Notes: generated by a model from the sequence alone, not told the origin. Positions 43,981 to 53,312 are shown, counted from the stretch's first letter. The stretch: 64,000 nt of DNA from Niallia alba (GCF_012933555.1 NZ_JABBPK010000001.1:3760001-3824000), one strand, 5' to 3'. Program-made: numbers and translations.

Positions 43981-44673
43981 TTGGATATTAATATAGATTT
44001 TTTATTAAAAATAGGAATTTCCGCTGGGTTAGGATTAATAATTGGATTAGAAAGAGAAATCAAACGAAAACCTGTTGGCCTAAAAACCAGTTTGGTAATA
44101 AGTATAGTAAGTTGTTTATTAACAATTATCTCTATTGAAGCTGCGTATAAATTTCCTGGTAGCGAACAAGTAAATATTCAAATGGATCCTCTAAGACTCC
44201 CAGCTCAAATAGTTTCTGGAATCGGTTTTTTAGGAGCAGGTGTTATCCTTAGAAGAGGAAACGATAGTATTTCAGGCTTAACTACCGCAGCTTTAATTTG
44301 GGGAGCGGGCGGAATTGGAATTGCAGTTGGAGCTGGATATTATATAGAAGCTCTCATTGGTGTTACCCTTTTACTAATCAGCGTTAAATTTGTACCAATT
44401 TTCATGAGTATGATCGGCCCTCGTCAACTGAGAGAAAAAGAAATTAGAGTAAAATTAAAAGCTGATCAAAAAGAAAACGTATCAACTATTATTAAAGCTA
44501 TTCGAAATCTAAAAACAGGAATAAAACATATACGAATTAAAGACTTGGAAACTGGAGAACATTCTATTTTACTTATAGTAATAGTTGATCAAAAAAGAGA
44601 AGTGACGGATGTTTATAGAGAAATTTCCGAAATACATGGAGTAAAAGAAATTGAAATAGAGAGCTTGAATTAA
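43981..44673 (+). CDS. MgtC/SapB family membrane protein
   Basis: A 230-residue protein. The N-terminal half has about four to five transmembrane helices with the family motif GLIIGLEREIKRKPVGLKTS (residues 19-38) and GIGFLGAGVILRRGN near 81-95. The C-terminal half is a soluble ACT-like domain (residues 150-230). MgtC-type proteins are tied to Mg2+ limitation and pH or ATP homeostasis; in bacilli the role is unclear. It starts with TTG behind CAGGAGA at an 11-base gap. A single gene divergent from the rRNA operon. Confidence 0.88.
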   Translation: MDINIDFLLKIGISAGLGLIIGLEREIKRKPVGLKTSLVISIVSCLLTIISIEAAYKFPGSEQVNIQMDPLRLPAQIVSGIGFLGAGVILRRGNDSISGLTTAALIWGAGGIGIAVGAGYYIEALIGVTLLLISVKFVPIFMSMIGPRQLREKEIRVKLKADQKENVSTIIKAIRNLKTGIKHIRIKDLETGEHSILLIVIVDQKREVTDVYREISEIHGVKEIEIESLN

Positions 44674-44695
44674 TTTGAAGTAGGTTAAATTGATA

Positions 44696-44745
44696 GAAGG
44701 AAGAGAGTAAATTACTTTATAGATACCGCTCTTCTTTCTTTTCAT
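44696..44745 (+). terminator. Terminator after the mgtC-like gene
   Basis: GAAGGAAGAG pairs with CTCTTCTTTC around a 23-base loop and is followed by TTTTCATTTTCATT, 22 bases past the stop codon. Confidence 0.65.
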
Positions 44746-44820
44746 TTTCATTCTCAGTATTGTTCATAACGAAATATTCTTTATTAACTGAAAGACTCTA
44801 CATTTTTTTCTCTCAATGAC

Positions 44821-44848
44821 TTGAAGTTTCTGTTTATTTTTGTATAAT
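44821..44848 (+). promoter_or_regulatory. Sigma-A promoter of tRNA-Ala
   Basis: TTGAAG and TATAAT separated by 16 bases, placing the transcript start about 10-12 bases before the tRNA. Confidence 0.75.
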
Positions 44849-44866
44849 ATAGCTTAGATATTATAA

Positions 44867-44942
<76 letters not shown>

Positions 44943-44960
44943 TTTTTCCATCTAAACTTC

Positions 44961-44982
44961 CGACTATTATAGTCGTTTTTTT
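44961..44982 (+). terminator. Terminator after tRNA-Ala
   Basis: CGACTAT/ATAGTCG forms a 7-base-pair stem followed directly by seven U residues. Confidence 0.88.
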
Positions 44983-45230
44983 ATATCCTCTTTATAAAAA
45001 CTTCCATCTATATCAATTAATCTTCACTTCTTCATTTTTGACTAATCTGCATTCATATCATTGTAGTTACCACTTCTTCTTTTTCCCTATTTTTACAAAT
45101 ATATTTCCTAGCAATAAATTTTCATAAAAATTTATTATATTTTACTGGATTATATAGATTATTTTACGCACATTATGTATAATCAGCCTTATTGAAATTT
45201 TTTAGGTAGTATTAAAGGAGGTTATTCATT

Positions 45231-46430
45231 TTGGGAAAAGCATTAATTATCGGTGCTGGCGGAGTAGCAAGTGTTGTTGCACATAAATGCTGTCAAGTAC
45301 CGGATGTATTCGAGGAAATTTGTATCGCAAGCAGAACACTTTCAAAGTGTGAAGCAATTAAAGATAAAATTGATGGTGGCAAGACGAAAGTTTCAGTTGC
45401 TCAAGTCGATGCTGATAATACAGAAGAAGTAATTGAATTAATCAATAGCTTTAAACCAGAACTAGTAATCAATGTGGCATTACCATACCAAGATTTAACT
45501 ATTATGGATGCATGTCTTGCTACAGGTGTACATTACTTAGATACAGCAAACTACGAACCACCTGAGACAGCTAAATTTGAATATAAATGGCAATGGGAAT
45601 ATAAACAAAAGTTTGAAGAAGCTGGTTTAACTGCTTTACTTGGAAGCGGGTTTGATCCTGGCGTAACTGGTGTGTTCACTGCATATGCACAAAAACATCA
45701 TTTTGACGAGATTCATTATATTGATATCGTGGATGCTAATGGAGGAGATCACGGTTATCCGTTCGCGACAAACTTTAATCCTGAAATCAATATTCGTGAA
45801 ATAACTGCAAACGGAAGATATTGGGAAAATGGACAATGGGTTGAAACCCCACCGCTTTCTGAAAAAAGAGAATATGATTTAGAGCAAATTGGTCCAAAAA
45901 ACATTTATTTATTATATCATGAAGAGTTAGAATCATTAGCTGTTAATATTAAAGGATTAAAAAGAATCCGTTTTTGGATGACTTTCTCTGATAATTATCT
46001 AAACCACTTAAAGGTTCTTGAAAATGTTGGCATGACATCAATTGAACCAATTAATTATGAAGGAAAAGAGATTATCCCACTACAGTTCTTAAAAGAAATC
46101 CTTCCTGATCCAGCATCGCTTGGACCTAGAACAAAAGGAAAAACTAATATTGGCTGTATCATCCAAGGGGTAAAAAACGGCAAACCAAAAACTTATTATG
46201 TATATAATATTTGTGATCACCAAGAATGTTATCGTGAGGTAGGATCTCAAGCAATCTCTTATACAACTGGTGTACCAGCAATGATTGGCGCAATGCTAAT
46301 CATGAAAGGCCAATGGAAACGACCAGGCGTTTACAATGTAGAGGAATTTGATCCAGATCCATTCATGGATGCCTTAAATAAATACGGATTACCATGGCAG
46401 GAGAACTTCTCTCCGACTCTTATAGATTGA
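45231..46430 (+). CDS. Saccharopine dehydrogenase-like protein, probable carboxy(nor)spermidine dehydrogenase
   Basis: A 399-residue NAD(P)-dependent reductase with the nucleotide loop GAGGVASVVAHKC (about residues 8-20) and a C-terminal substrate domain typical of the LYS9/saccharopine dehydrogenase fold. It ends ten bases before an nspC-type decarboxylase. In other bacteria this pair makes carboxyspermidine from aspartate semialdehyde and putrescine (or the nor-form from diaminopropane). The start is TTG behind AAAGGAGG. Identification as CASDH rests on the neighbour. Confidence 0.85.
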   Translation: MGKALIIGAGGVASVVAHKCCQVPDVFEEICIASRTLSKCEAIKDKIDGGKTKVSVAQVDADNTEEVIELINSFKPELVINVALPYQDLTIMDACLATGVHYLDTANYEPPETAKFEYKWQWEYKQKFEEAGLTALLGSGFDPGVTGVFTAYAQKHHFDEIHYIDIVDANGGDHGYPFATNFNPEINIREITANGRYWENGQWVETPPLSEKREYDLEQIGPKNIYLLYHEELESLAVNIKGLKRIRFWMTFSDNYLNHLKVLENVGMTSIEPINYEGKEIIPLQFLKEILPDPASLGPRTKGKTNIGCIIQGVKNGKPKTYYVYNICDHQECYREVGSQAISYTTGVPAMIGAMLIMKGQWKRPGVYNVEEFDPDPFMDALNKYGLPWQENFSPTLID

Positions 46431-46440
46431 GAGGAATGAA

Positions 46441-47580
46441 ATGAAAAAGATTGACTTTACACAAGCTCCATCACCAAGTTACGTAGTGGACGAGCGTCTT
46501 TTAACAAAAAACTTAGAAGTTTTGCAGTCTATACAAGAACGTACAGGTGCAAAAATTCTCCTTGCGTTAAAAGGTTTTTCCATGCATTCTGTATTTCCTC
46601 TAGTAGGTAAATACTTAGCAGGGGTAACATCTAGTTCTCTGTTTGAAGCAAGACTTGGGTATGAGAAAATGGGCAAAGAAGTACATGCATATGCACCTGC
46701 TTACGCAGACAGCGAATTCGATGAACTACTTCAATATACGGATCATATTGTCTTTAATTCACACAGCCAGTGGAATAGATTTAAAGAAAAGGTTCAAAAT
46801 GCCGGAAAAAAAATTGATGTTGGTCTTCGAATTAATCCTGAGTACTCAGAAATAGAGACGCAGCTTTATAATCCATGTGCACCATACTCAAGATTCGGCA
46901 TTACATTGGATAACTTTAATCCAGATGAATTAGACGGTATTGACGGCCTTCATTTTCATACAATGTGCGAACAAAATTCCGATACTTTAAAACGCACCAT
47001 AAAAGTAGTGGATGAAAAATTTGGCGAATATATAAAGAAAATGAAGTGGATTAATTTCGGTGGGGGACATCATATTACCCGTCCAGATTATGATATCGAA
47101 ACACTTGTTGAATCCATTTTGTTTATAAAAGAAAAATACAATGTAGATGTTTATTTAGAGCCGGGAGAGGCTATCGCATTAAACACAGGTTATTTAGTTT
47201 CCACTGTCCTTGATATTGTTCATAATGGGATGGATATTGCCATTCTTGATACGTCCGCAACATGTCACATGCCTGATGTACTAGAAATGCCTTATCGACC
47301 AAATATTATAGATGCGGGAATGCCTGGTGATAATGAATATACCTATAGACTTGGTGGAATGACCTGTCTATCAGGAGATGTCATCGGTGATTATTCTTTC
47401 AAAGAGCCATTAAAGCCTGGTGATAAGATCGTATTCTGTGATATGGCTCATTACACAATGGTTAAAAATCATATGTTTAATGGTGTTAACTTACCTTCTA
47501 TTGCTTCTTATAATGACGAAGAAGGATTAAAAGTTGTTCGTCAATTTGTCTTTGAAGATTATAGTAATCGCTTATCCTAA
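46441..47580 (+). CDS. nspC: Carboxynorspermidine/carboxyspermidine decarboxylase
   Basis: A 379-residue PLP enzyme of the alanine-racemase-fold decarboxylase group. Pyridoxal-binding Lys is in LLALKGFSMHS near residue 43; substrate and phosphate motifs HFHTMCEQ, NFGGGHHITRPDYD and EPGEAIALNTGY follow; CHMPDVLEMPYRP and the YRLGGMTCLSGDV region (catalytic Cys) are typical of NspC. It removes CO2 from carboxyspermidine or carboxynorspermidine, completing triamine synthesis. It is coupled to the upstream reductase, with GAGGAA before the ATG. Confidence 0.92.
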   Translation: MKKIDFTQAPSPSYVVDERLLTKNLEVLQSIQERTGAKILLALKGFSMHSVFPLVGKYLAGVTSSSLFEARLGYEKMGKEVHAYAPAYADSEFDELLQYTDHIVFNSHSQWNRFKEKVQNAGKKIDVGLRINPEYSEIETQLYNPCAPYSRFGITLDNFNPDELDGIDGLHFHTMCEQNSDTLKRTIKVVDEKFGEYIKKMKWINFGGGHHITRPDYDIETLVESILFIKEKYNVDVYLEPGEAIALNTGYLVSTVLDIVHNGMDIAILDTSATCHMPDVLEMPYRPNIIDAGMPGDNEYTYRLGGMTCLSGDVIGDYSFKEPLKPGDKIVFCDMAHYTMVKNHMFNGVNLPSIASYNDEEGLKVVRQFVFEDYSNRLS

Positions 47581-47598
47581 ATAAATAGTTTCTAAAGA

Positions 47599-47649
47599 AA
47601 AAAAGCAGATGTTTAAAAAGGGCTCATTCCCTTAAACATCTGCTTTTTT
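47599..47649. terminator. Bidirectional terminator after nspC
   Basis: AAAAGCAGATGTTTAA pairs with TTAAACATCTGCTTTT, with A and T tracts on each side. It can end both the nspC transcript and the minus-strand kinase transcript. Confidence 0.92.
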
Positions 47650-47774
47650 GTGGTTAAACATCAGAACAGGTCGCTTTTAGAAAATAATGCGCACAGCAAT
47701 TTCTAAAGAAAACAGCTCTTTTTTATTATATTTTACCTTCTTGATACCTCAAATTCACATTTAATCGATTAAAT

Positions 47775-49496
47775 TTATTGAATACATGGCAATATAATAG
47801 TTACGGCTGTTCCCCAACCCTCTTTGCTTTTTACTATCATGTCTCCGTTATTTTGTTTAAGAAGCTTCAGGCATATAGTTAAACCTATTCCAGTTCCTTT
47901 TTCTTTGCTTGTATAGTAAGGCTCTCCTATTCTAGCTAGCCTCTCTTTACTTATTCCATCTCCATTATCAACTATTCTAATTCGACAATGAGTCTCTTTT
48001 TGATCAAGAATAACCTTTACTTTGCCAGTTTGAGGTGAAATCGCCTCAATGCTATTTTTTAATATGTTTAATAATACTTGTTTAAACTGCGAGTTATCAA
48101 TGGAAGCAATTAATTCTCGTTCCTCTCTATTTTCTACAATAATCTCTTTATTTTGTTCATTAGCCACAGCCTGAAATAAAACTTTTATATTTTTCAATTC
48201 TAAAAATGCCTTTGTTACAGGAAGGTTATTATTTTCATTTTCTTTCGCTTCAGGTTTACTTAGTATAAGCAATTCCTTTAAGACTTCATTAATTCGATCA
48301 ATTTCATCAAGTAAAATAGTTTCATAACCAGAAGCATCATTTTTTTCCTTTAGAAGCTGAATAAAACCTCTGATGGTAGTCAATGGATTTCGAATTTCAT
48401 GGGCAACACTAGCTGCCATCTCCCCTACTACTTTTAATTTCTCAGAAGAAATCATTAGTTGTTCATTTTGCTTCTGCTCAGTGATATCATGACCAAAATA
48501 GATATGATATTCTTCCCCAGTACTATGTATAAGTTCTTTTTTTCCCCAAATAAGAAAATAGTTTTTCCCTCTACTGTCTACATAGCGATGTGGTTTCTCT
48601 GTTACCATATTAATACGATCTGTAATATAAGAAAACGGACGACCCAACCAATTCTTGTTTTCTAACGATAATAGATGTAAGAAAGAAGGATTCATCTTCA
48701 CTATCTGTTCCTTCCCATTCTTAACTAATAAATAATTAGGATTTATATCCATGATGGCTTCTAATAATTCACTCTGCCTCGACAGTTCTGCATTCATACT
48801 ATTCAAATGTGTTGATTGCATTTGGAAAAAGCTTAAAAATAAAATAACTGCCGCTATTAAAGAATTAAAACTCGAAAAAAACAGTGGAATAAAAATGAAA
48901 CCACTAAATACACCATTTATATAGATGATTAAAACAGCAATGACAAATTTCATATAAAAACTTTTATAAATTGGATCCCTTATTTTAAATGAGATTATCA
49001 ATAAAATAATAGTGTTTAAATATAATAAGACAATATTAAGAATGAATAATATATTCCATTCACCATAAATTGGTAGAACATATTCAGATGAAAGCAAACT
49101 TCCTTCCATCACCACAAAATCCTTAATGCCAAGACTTGTAAAATTTATAAAATAAGCGAATAAACTATAGAATATTAAAACGTATAAAAACGGCTTATTA
49201 AATAAAACTCTGAATCGTTTAAATTCTATATTTCCACTTACTAAATAATAAGAAAAATAATACATTACTGGCATTATACAAATGGTTCCAATTCGTAATA
49301 TTTTAAATAAAAGTTCAATTGTATCCTGGCTCAAAAAATCTCCTGCATATAATACAGCAATATCCATTTGCCAAAAGGATAGCATAAATAAGAAAAGAGA
49401 TAAGGCCTTCGTTAATTGAGACTGTGAGTAAAAAATGATCGTCACAGAAATAATGAGCGGAACTAACGAAACCATCAATAATAATATAGCTTCCAT
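47775..49496 (-). CDS. Membrane PAS-domain sensor histidine kinase
   Basis: A 573-residue kinase. Residues 1-225 hold about seven to eight transmembrane helices with almost no extracellular domain. A PAS domain covers roughly 240-340, a HisKA dimerisation domain holds His366 in SVAHEIRNPLTTIRG, and a HATPase domain follows (NDNGDGISK-like VDNGDGISKERLARIG, then GTGIGLTICLKLL). The architecture resembles sporulation kinases such as KinB. No response regulator is adjacent, so it is an orphan kinase. It starts one base after the stop of a ketosynthase-like gene, with its ribosome site in that gene's last codons. Confidence 0.88.
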   Translation of the reverse strand: MEAILLLMVSLVPLIISVTIIFYSQSQLTKALSLFLFMLSFWQMDIAVLYAGDFLSQDTIELLFKILRIGTICIMPVMYYFSYYLVSGNIEFKRFRVLFNKPFLYVLIFYSLFAYFINFTSLGIKDFVVMEGSLLSSEYVLPIYGEWNILFILNIVLLYLNTIILLIISFKIRDPIYKSFYMKFVIAVLIIYINGVFSGFIFIPLFFSSFNSLIAAVILFLSFFQMQSTHLNSMNAELSRQSELLEAIMDINPNYLLVKNGKEQIVKMNPSFLHLLSLENKNWLGRPFSYITDRINMVTEKPHRYVDSRGKNYFLIWGKKELIHSTGEEYHIYFGHDITEQKQNEQLMISSEKLKVVGEMAASVAHEIRNPLTTIRGFIQLLKEKNDASGYETILLDEIDRINEVLKELLILSKPEAKENENNNLPVTKAFLELKNIKVLFQAVANEQNKEIIVENREERELIASIDNSQFKQVLLNILKNSIEAISPQTGKVKVILDQKETHCRIRIVDNGDGISKERLARIGEPYYTSKEKGTGIGLTICLKLLKQNNGDMIVKSKEGWGTAVTIILPCIQ

Positions 49497-49497
49497 A

Positions 49498-50670
49498 TTA
49501 TACTCCTCCTTTTGCTATCATTGCGCACCCATTATTTCCTCCGTATCCATGTGCCGTTATTAAAACACGATCAACATCTTGTTCCATTACGCTTGTAACT
49601 ATTGGATAATCATGATAATAATCATTTATTTCTTCGCTTATCGTTGGTGGAATAAAGCTTTTACTTATACTTATTAATGATGCAATTATTTGAAAAAGAG
49701 GCGCTACCCCCATTGGGTGACCAACCGTGCCCTTAATCGAAGTAATAGGTATCTTAGAGTTTGCAAAAAACTGCTTATAAACCCCTACTTCAATATGGTC
49801 ATTTTCCATTATTCCTAAAGCCTGACTATTTATGTAAGTTGGCATATTTTCCTTTATACATTCAGCAACCGCTTTTTCCATTAGCAATCCTGTTGAATCT
49901 GACTGATAAGGAGAAATAGCATCCTGTGTTACACTCGTCTCCTCTACTATTCCCAATATGGAAGCATTACGCTGAATTGCTATTTGTTCACTTTCCACAA
50001 TTAATACTCCAGCTCCTTCTGAAATCGAAAAACCTCTTCCCCCAGAAAACGGTCCAAATATTGGCAAAGGATTGTCTCCTGCTTGTAAGACACGAAGCGG
50101 AAGAAAACCTTTTATAACGGTATCACAAATCGGTTCATCACTAGCACCGACTATACAAACATCTATTTGATTTGATTCGATTAATATTCTTGCTAAATTT
50201 AGTGCATCTATTCCAGATGTACAACTATTCGCTAATAATAAAGACATACCATTTAATTGCAACTCAGCACTAATACTTGAAGATAAAGAATTAGCATTCA
50301 TATTTCCAATCATATAAGGAGATATCCTTTTTCCTTTTTCTGAAGAAATAGTAGCTTTACTTATTTCTGCTAAGCCTCCACCTGAAGAACCGACAATTAC
50401 TGCTGTTCGATAATCTCTAACACTTATATCTGCTTGTTCAACTGCTTCTTTACATGCTTGGAGTATCATACGAACAAGTTTAGACATTTTTTCTTGTTTC
50501 CTGCTTAACTTGTTTAATTGTTCTTCATGCACTCTGCCTGTATATATGTATTTTCCTTCATATTCTTCCTGTTTCAACATACTTTTACTATTTTCAAGTA
50601 CAGTCGTATATTCTATTATATTGGAAAAGCCTGTGCCAATTATCCCCATGCCAGTAATAACCGATTTCAT
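49498..50670 (-). CDS. Beta-ketoacyl synthase-like protein lacking one catalytic His
   Basis: A 390-residue thiolase-fold protein of the FabF type. Catalytic Cys150 is present (LLANSCTSGIDALN), as are the GEGAG-like SISEGAGVL loop, Lys313 and His318 in IKGTVGHPMG, and the C-terminal GYGGNNGCAMI. At the position of the first active-site His (usually NAHGTGT) it reads NSQALGI, so Gln283 replaces His. It may decarboxylate poorly or use acyl-CoA only. No acyl carrier protein or reductase is nearby; instead it is coupled to a histidine kinase. Its start has TAGGAGA upstream. Function is unknown. Confidence 0.85.
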   Translation of the reverse strand: MKSVITGMGIIGTGFSNIIEYTTVLENSKSMLKQEEYEGKYIYTGRVHEEQLNKLSRKQEKMSKLVRMILQACKEAVEQADISVRDYRTAVIVGSSGGGLAEISKATISSEKGKRISPYMIGNMNANSLSSSISAELQLNGMSLLLANSCTSGIDALNLARILIESNQIDVCIVGASDEPICDTVIKGFLPLRVLQAGDNPLPIFGPFSGGRGFSISEGAGVLIVESEQIAIQRNASILGIVEETSVTQDAISPYQSDSTGLLMEKAVAECIKENMPTYINSQALGIMENDHIEVGVYKQFFANSKIPITSIKGTVGHPMGVAPLFQIIASLISISKSFIPPTISEEINDYYHDYPIVTSVMEQDVDRVLITAHGYGGNNGCAMIAKGGV

Positions 50671-50770
50671 ATATATATTCTCCTATAAAATATTCCTTAC
50701 ATAATGTATTTTACTATGAAAATTGATTTACATCAGTAAAATAAGAGAAAATGTCCAAATTGCCACAAAT

Positions 50771-50888
50771 AAAAAGGCTGCACCAAAGTTTAACCAACTT
50801 ACAAAGACAATTATCTGCTAATTCTTCTAATTTAAAAGAAGTAACTTAAATAACTGCTTATAAAGTCAGAACCTTGTATCCAGCCTTC
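50771..50888 (-). terminator. Possible extended terminator of tlp
   Basis: On the minus strand AAGGCTG at 50882-50888 and CAGCCTTTTTATT at the far end close a roughly 118-base, AT-rich segment with small inner hairpins (TTCTTTTAAATTAGAA). It lies just after the tlp stop. The long loop makes terminator function uncertain. Confidence 0.4.
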
Positions 50889-50913
50889 TACTAACAAAAA
50901 TGTTGATTTTTAA

Positions 50914-51150
50914 TTACTGATAGCCATTTTCTCTATCAGATGCCTCATCTTGAATCTCTTCTTTAAATGATTGAATTGCAGCTTCTCTTCGCTTGTTTTT
51001 CTGCTGAAGCATTTCTTTTTCGTCAGAACTCGCATTAACCAATGTTTCTTCTGCTTTGTCGATATTTTCGATTGTGTTTTGCACCATGTCCTGTAATTTT
51101 TCTACATTATCAGAACGATCATCGGGATTGGGCTTTTGAAAGCTCATCAT
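50914..51150 (-). CDS. tlp: Small acid-soluble spore protein Tlp
   Basis: A 78-residue hydrophilic protein whose core NPDDRSDNVEKLQDMVQNTI and the following helical part match B. subtilis Tlp (thioredoxin-like SASP) almost word for word. Tlp is made in the forespore late in sporulation. Its presence supports an endospore-forming host. AAGGAGG precedes two adjacent ATG codons (51150 and 51147). Confidence 0.93.
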   Translation of the reverse strand: MMSFQKPNPDDRSDNVEKLQDMVQNTIENIDKAEETLVNASSDEKEMLQQKNKRREAAIQSFKEEIQDEASDRENGYQ

Positions 51151-51231
51151 TATTCCTCCTTCTTAATATGCTACGTAGGTATTTTGGATGTCTACTGAAT
51201 TTTTTATGCAATGCTTCTTGATTAACACATA

Positions 51232-52233
51232 CTACCATTTATTCACAAGAACAACTTTTCCTACAGCATTACCCGATTCTAAATAATCATGTGCTTCTCC
51301 AACGTCCTCGAAGGAAAACGTTTTTTTATTTAGTAGTGGCTTTAAACGATTTGCTTCTATTACGGCAGTAATACTCCGTAATATATCCCCATGTTCAAAA
51401 CGAGTTGTTTCATCAAGCAGCTTAAGAAGCATAAACGTAACATGGAAAGAGAGTCCCTTCGAATGTAAGGGAGTTAGATCATGTGTAGATCTAGCAGCTA
51501 TCGTTAATACTGTTCCATTTACAGCGGCACCTTCAAAGGAATTATCTAAATTTCTACCACCAACTGTATCAAAAATAATCGGAAATCCTTTTCCAGCTGT
51601 ATATTTTCCCACATATTCTTTAACTGATGTCTCTCGGTAATTTATAACATGATTTGCTCCCAATTCTCTTGCAATTGCTTGTTTTTCCATGGATGAAACC
51701 GTTGTATGAACAGTTGCTCCAGCCCACCTAGCTAACTGAACAGCTATATGCCCCACCCCTCCTGTACCGCCATGAATTAGAATATCCTTCCCTGCTTTTA
51801 AACCACCTTTGATAAATAAAGACTCCCATGCCGTTATGCCAACTAGAGGGATTGCGGCAGCTTCTTCCATTGAAATATTCTGAGGTTTATGTGCTAGGAC
51901 CCTTGCATCCACAATCATATATTCCGCCAATGCCCCTGCTAATCCTTTGAAACCACCTGCGCATCCATATACTTCATCTCCTATTTGAAAGGACTTTACG
52001 CCCTCTCCCAATTCTTCAATAACACCTGCTACGTCTCCATGTAATACGGCAGGAAAGGCTGGAGAAACCGCTGGTACAGCTCCAGATCGCACTTTAATAT
52101 CAATTGGATTGACACTCGTGGCTTTTACCTTTACTCGCACTTGACCTGGCAATAAATCCGGTGATTCTATTTCTTTCAATTTAAAAACAGAAGAATCACC
52201 AAATGTTTCTATTATCATCGCTTTCATTATCAT
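51232..52233 (-). CDS. Zinc-free quinone oxidoreductase-like MDR protein
   Basis: A 333-residue medium-chain dehydrogenase/reductase. The N-terminal GroES-like domain lacks the catalytic-zinc Cys and His residues, and the Rossmann loop HGGTGGVGHIAVQLA (about residues 151-165) binds NADPH. This fits quinone reductase or enoyl-reductase-like members; the substrate is not predictable. It is divergent from an SDR gene, with a palindrome between them. A GGAGATGA site precedes the start. Confidence 0.88.
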   Translation of the reverse strand: MIMKAMIIETFGDSSVFKLKEIESPDLLPGQVRVKVKATSVNPIDIKVRSGAVPAVSPAFPAVLHGDVAGVIEELGEGVKSFQIGDEVYGCAGGFKGLAGALAEYMIVDARVLAHKPQNISMEEAAAIPLVGITAWESLFIKGGLKAGKDILIHGGTGGVGHIAVQLARWAGATVHTTVSSMEKQAIARELGANHVINYRETSVKEYVGKYTAGKGFPIIFDTVGGRNLDNSFEGAAVNGTVLTIAARSTHDLTPLHSKGLSFHVTFMLLKLLDETTRFEHGDILRSITAVIEANRLKPLLNKKTFSFEDVGEAHDYLESGNAVGKVVLVNKW

Positions 52234-52374
52234 TCATCTCCTTTATTTCCATATTACCTAATCCGTTCGATTTTTTCGAAAATTTCGTATTCCTTTTCTC
52301 ATTTAATTAATAAAACGTTTCTATTTCGTTAAAAAGGGATATTAGTATCTTATAGCTATCATACTAACAATATC

Positions 52375-52386
52375 AATATCGATATT
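52375..52386. promoter_or_regulatory. Palindrome between divergent MDR and SDR genes
   Basis: AATATCGATATT is a perfect 12-base palindrome about 20 bases before the SDR start, within TATCAATATCGATATTTATC. It could be a repressor operator overlapping the SDR transcript start; no regulator gene is adjacent. Confidence 0.35.
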
Positions 52387-52405
52387 TATCGAGGAGGACC
52401 CACAC

Positions 52406-53188
52406 ATGAATGACCTTGCAAATAAAGTAGCCATTATAACTGGTGCTGCTTCAGGTATTGGAAGGGCTGCAGCCATCTCCCTTGCCGACAAAGGCATGAA
52501 AGTAGCATTAGTAGACTTAAATGCTGATGATTTAGAAGAAGTAAAAGCAACGATTAATAATAAAGGTCAAGTAGCTATATCGCTGGAAGCAAATGTTGCA
52601 GAGCCCACTTCTATTCAACGGGCTATTGATGAAACAGTTGAAAAATGGCAGCAAATAGATACGGTTTTTATAAATGCTGGAATTAACGGAGCAGTTTCTT
52701 CCATCGAAGATCTAACACCATCCGAGTGGGATAATACGATTGAAACAAATTTAAAAAGTACATTTTTAACGGTTAAATATAGTGTTCCTTTTATGAAAAC
52801 CAATGGAGGAAGCATTATAATTACAAGTAGCATAAATGGGAATCGCATTTTTAAAAACTTTGGAATGTCTGCTTACAGTACCTCTAAAGCTGGTCAAGTA
52901 GCTTTTGGAAAAATGGCTGCACTTGAATTAGCACAATACAAAATACGAGTGAATATGATTTGCCCAGGTGCAATCGATACAAATATAGAAAAGAATACTT
53001 TTAAAGATGAAAAACACTTAGAAGAAATAGCCATCCCTGTTGAATATCCGGAAGGTAACCAGCCACTATCTCATCAATCAGGCAGTGCACAGCAAGTGGC
53101 TGATTTAGTATATTTTTTAAGTTCTGATTTATCTAGTCATATTACTGGAACAGAAGTATATATTGATGGAGCAGAGTCTCTTTTATAG
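52406..53188 (+). CDS. Short-chain dehydrogenase/reductase
   Basis: A 260-residue classical SDR. The cofactor motif TGAASGIGRAAAISLA lies near residues 12-27, with Asp in ALVDLNADD suggesting NAD preference. NAGINGA and the catalytic Ser (ITSSINGN), Tyr and Lys (YSTSKAG) are present. The substrate is unknown. A GAGGAGG site lies before the ATG. A single gene followed by a terminator, divergent from the MDR gene. Confidence 0.9.
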   Translation: MNDLANKVAIITGAASGIGRAAAISLADKGMKVALVDLNADDLEEVKATINNKGQVAISLEANVAEPTSIQRAIDETVEKWQQIDTVFINAGINGAVSSIEDLTPSEWDNTIETNLKSTFLTVKYSVPFMKTNGGSIIITSSINGNRIFKNFGMSAYSTSKAGQVAFGKMAALELAQYKIRVNMICPGAIDTNIEKNTFKDEKHLEEIAIPVEYPEGNQPLSHQSGSAQQVADLVYFLSSDLSSHITGTEVYIDGAESLL

Positions 53189-53197
53189 AGAATATAG

Positions 53198-53230
53198 ACC
53201 CTACCTGACAATTATCTGGTAGGGTTTATT
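53198..53230 (+). terminator. Terminator after the SDR gene
   Basis: ACCCTACC/GGTAGGGT is an 8-base-pair stem with a 12-base loop, followed by TTATT, ten bases past the stop. Confidence 0.78.
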
Positions 53231-53312
53231 ATGGATTAAAGCTATTTGATCTACCTTTAATTTTTATGCACGAGTAGATAGAGCAACTAAATGCAGTATT
53301 CTCCCTATCGTA

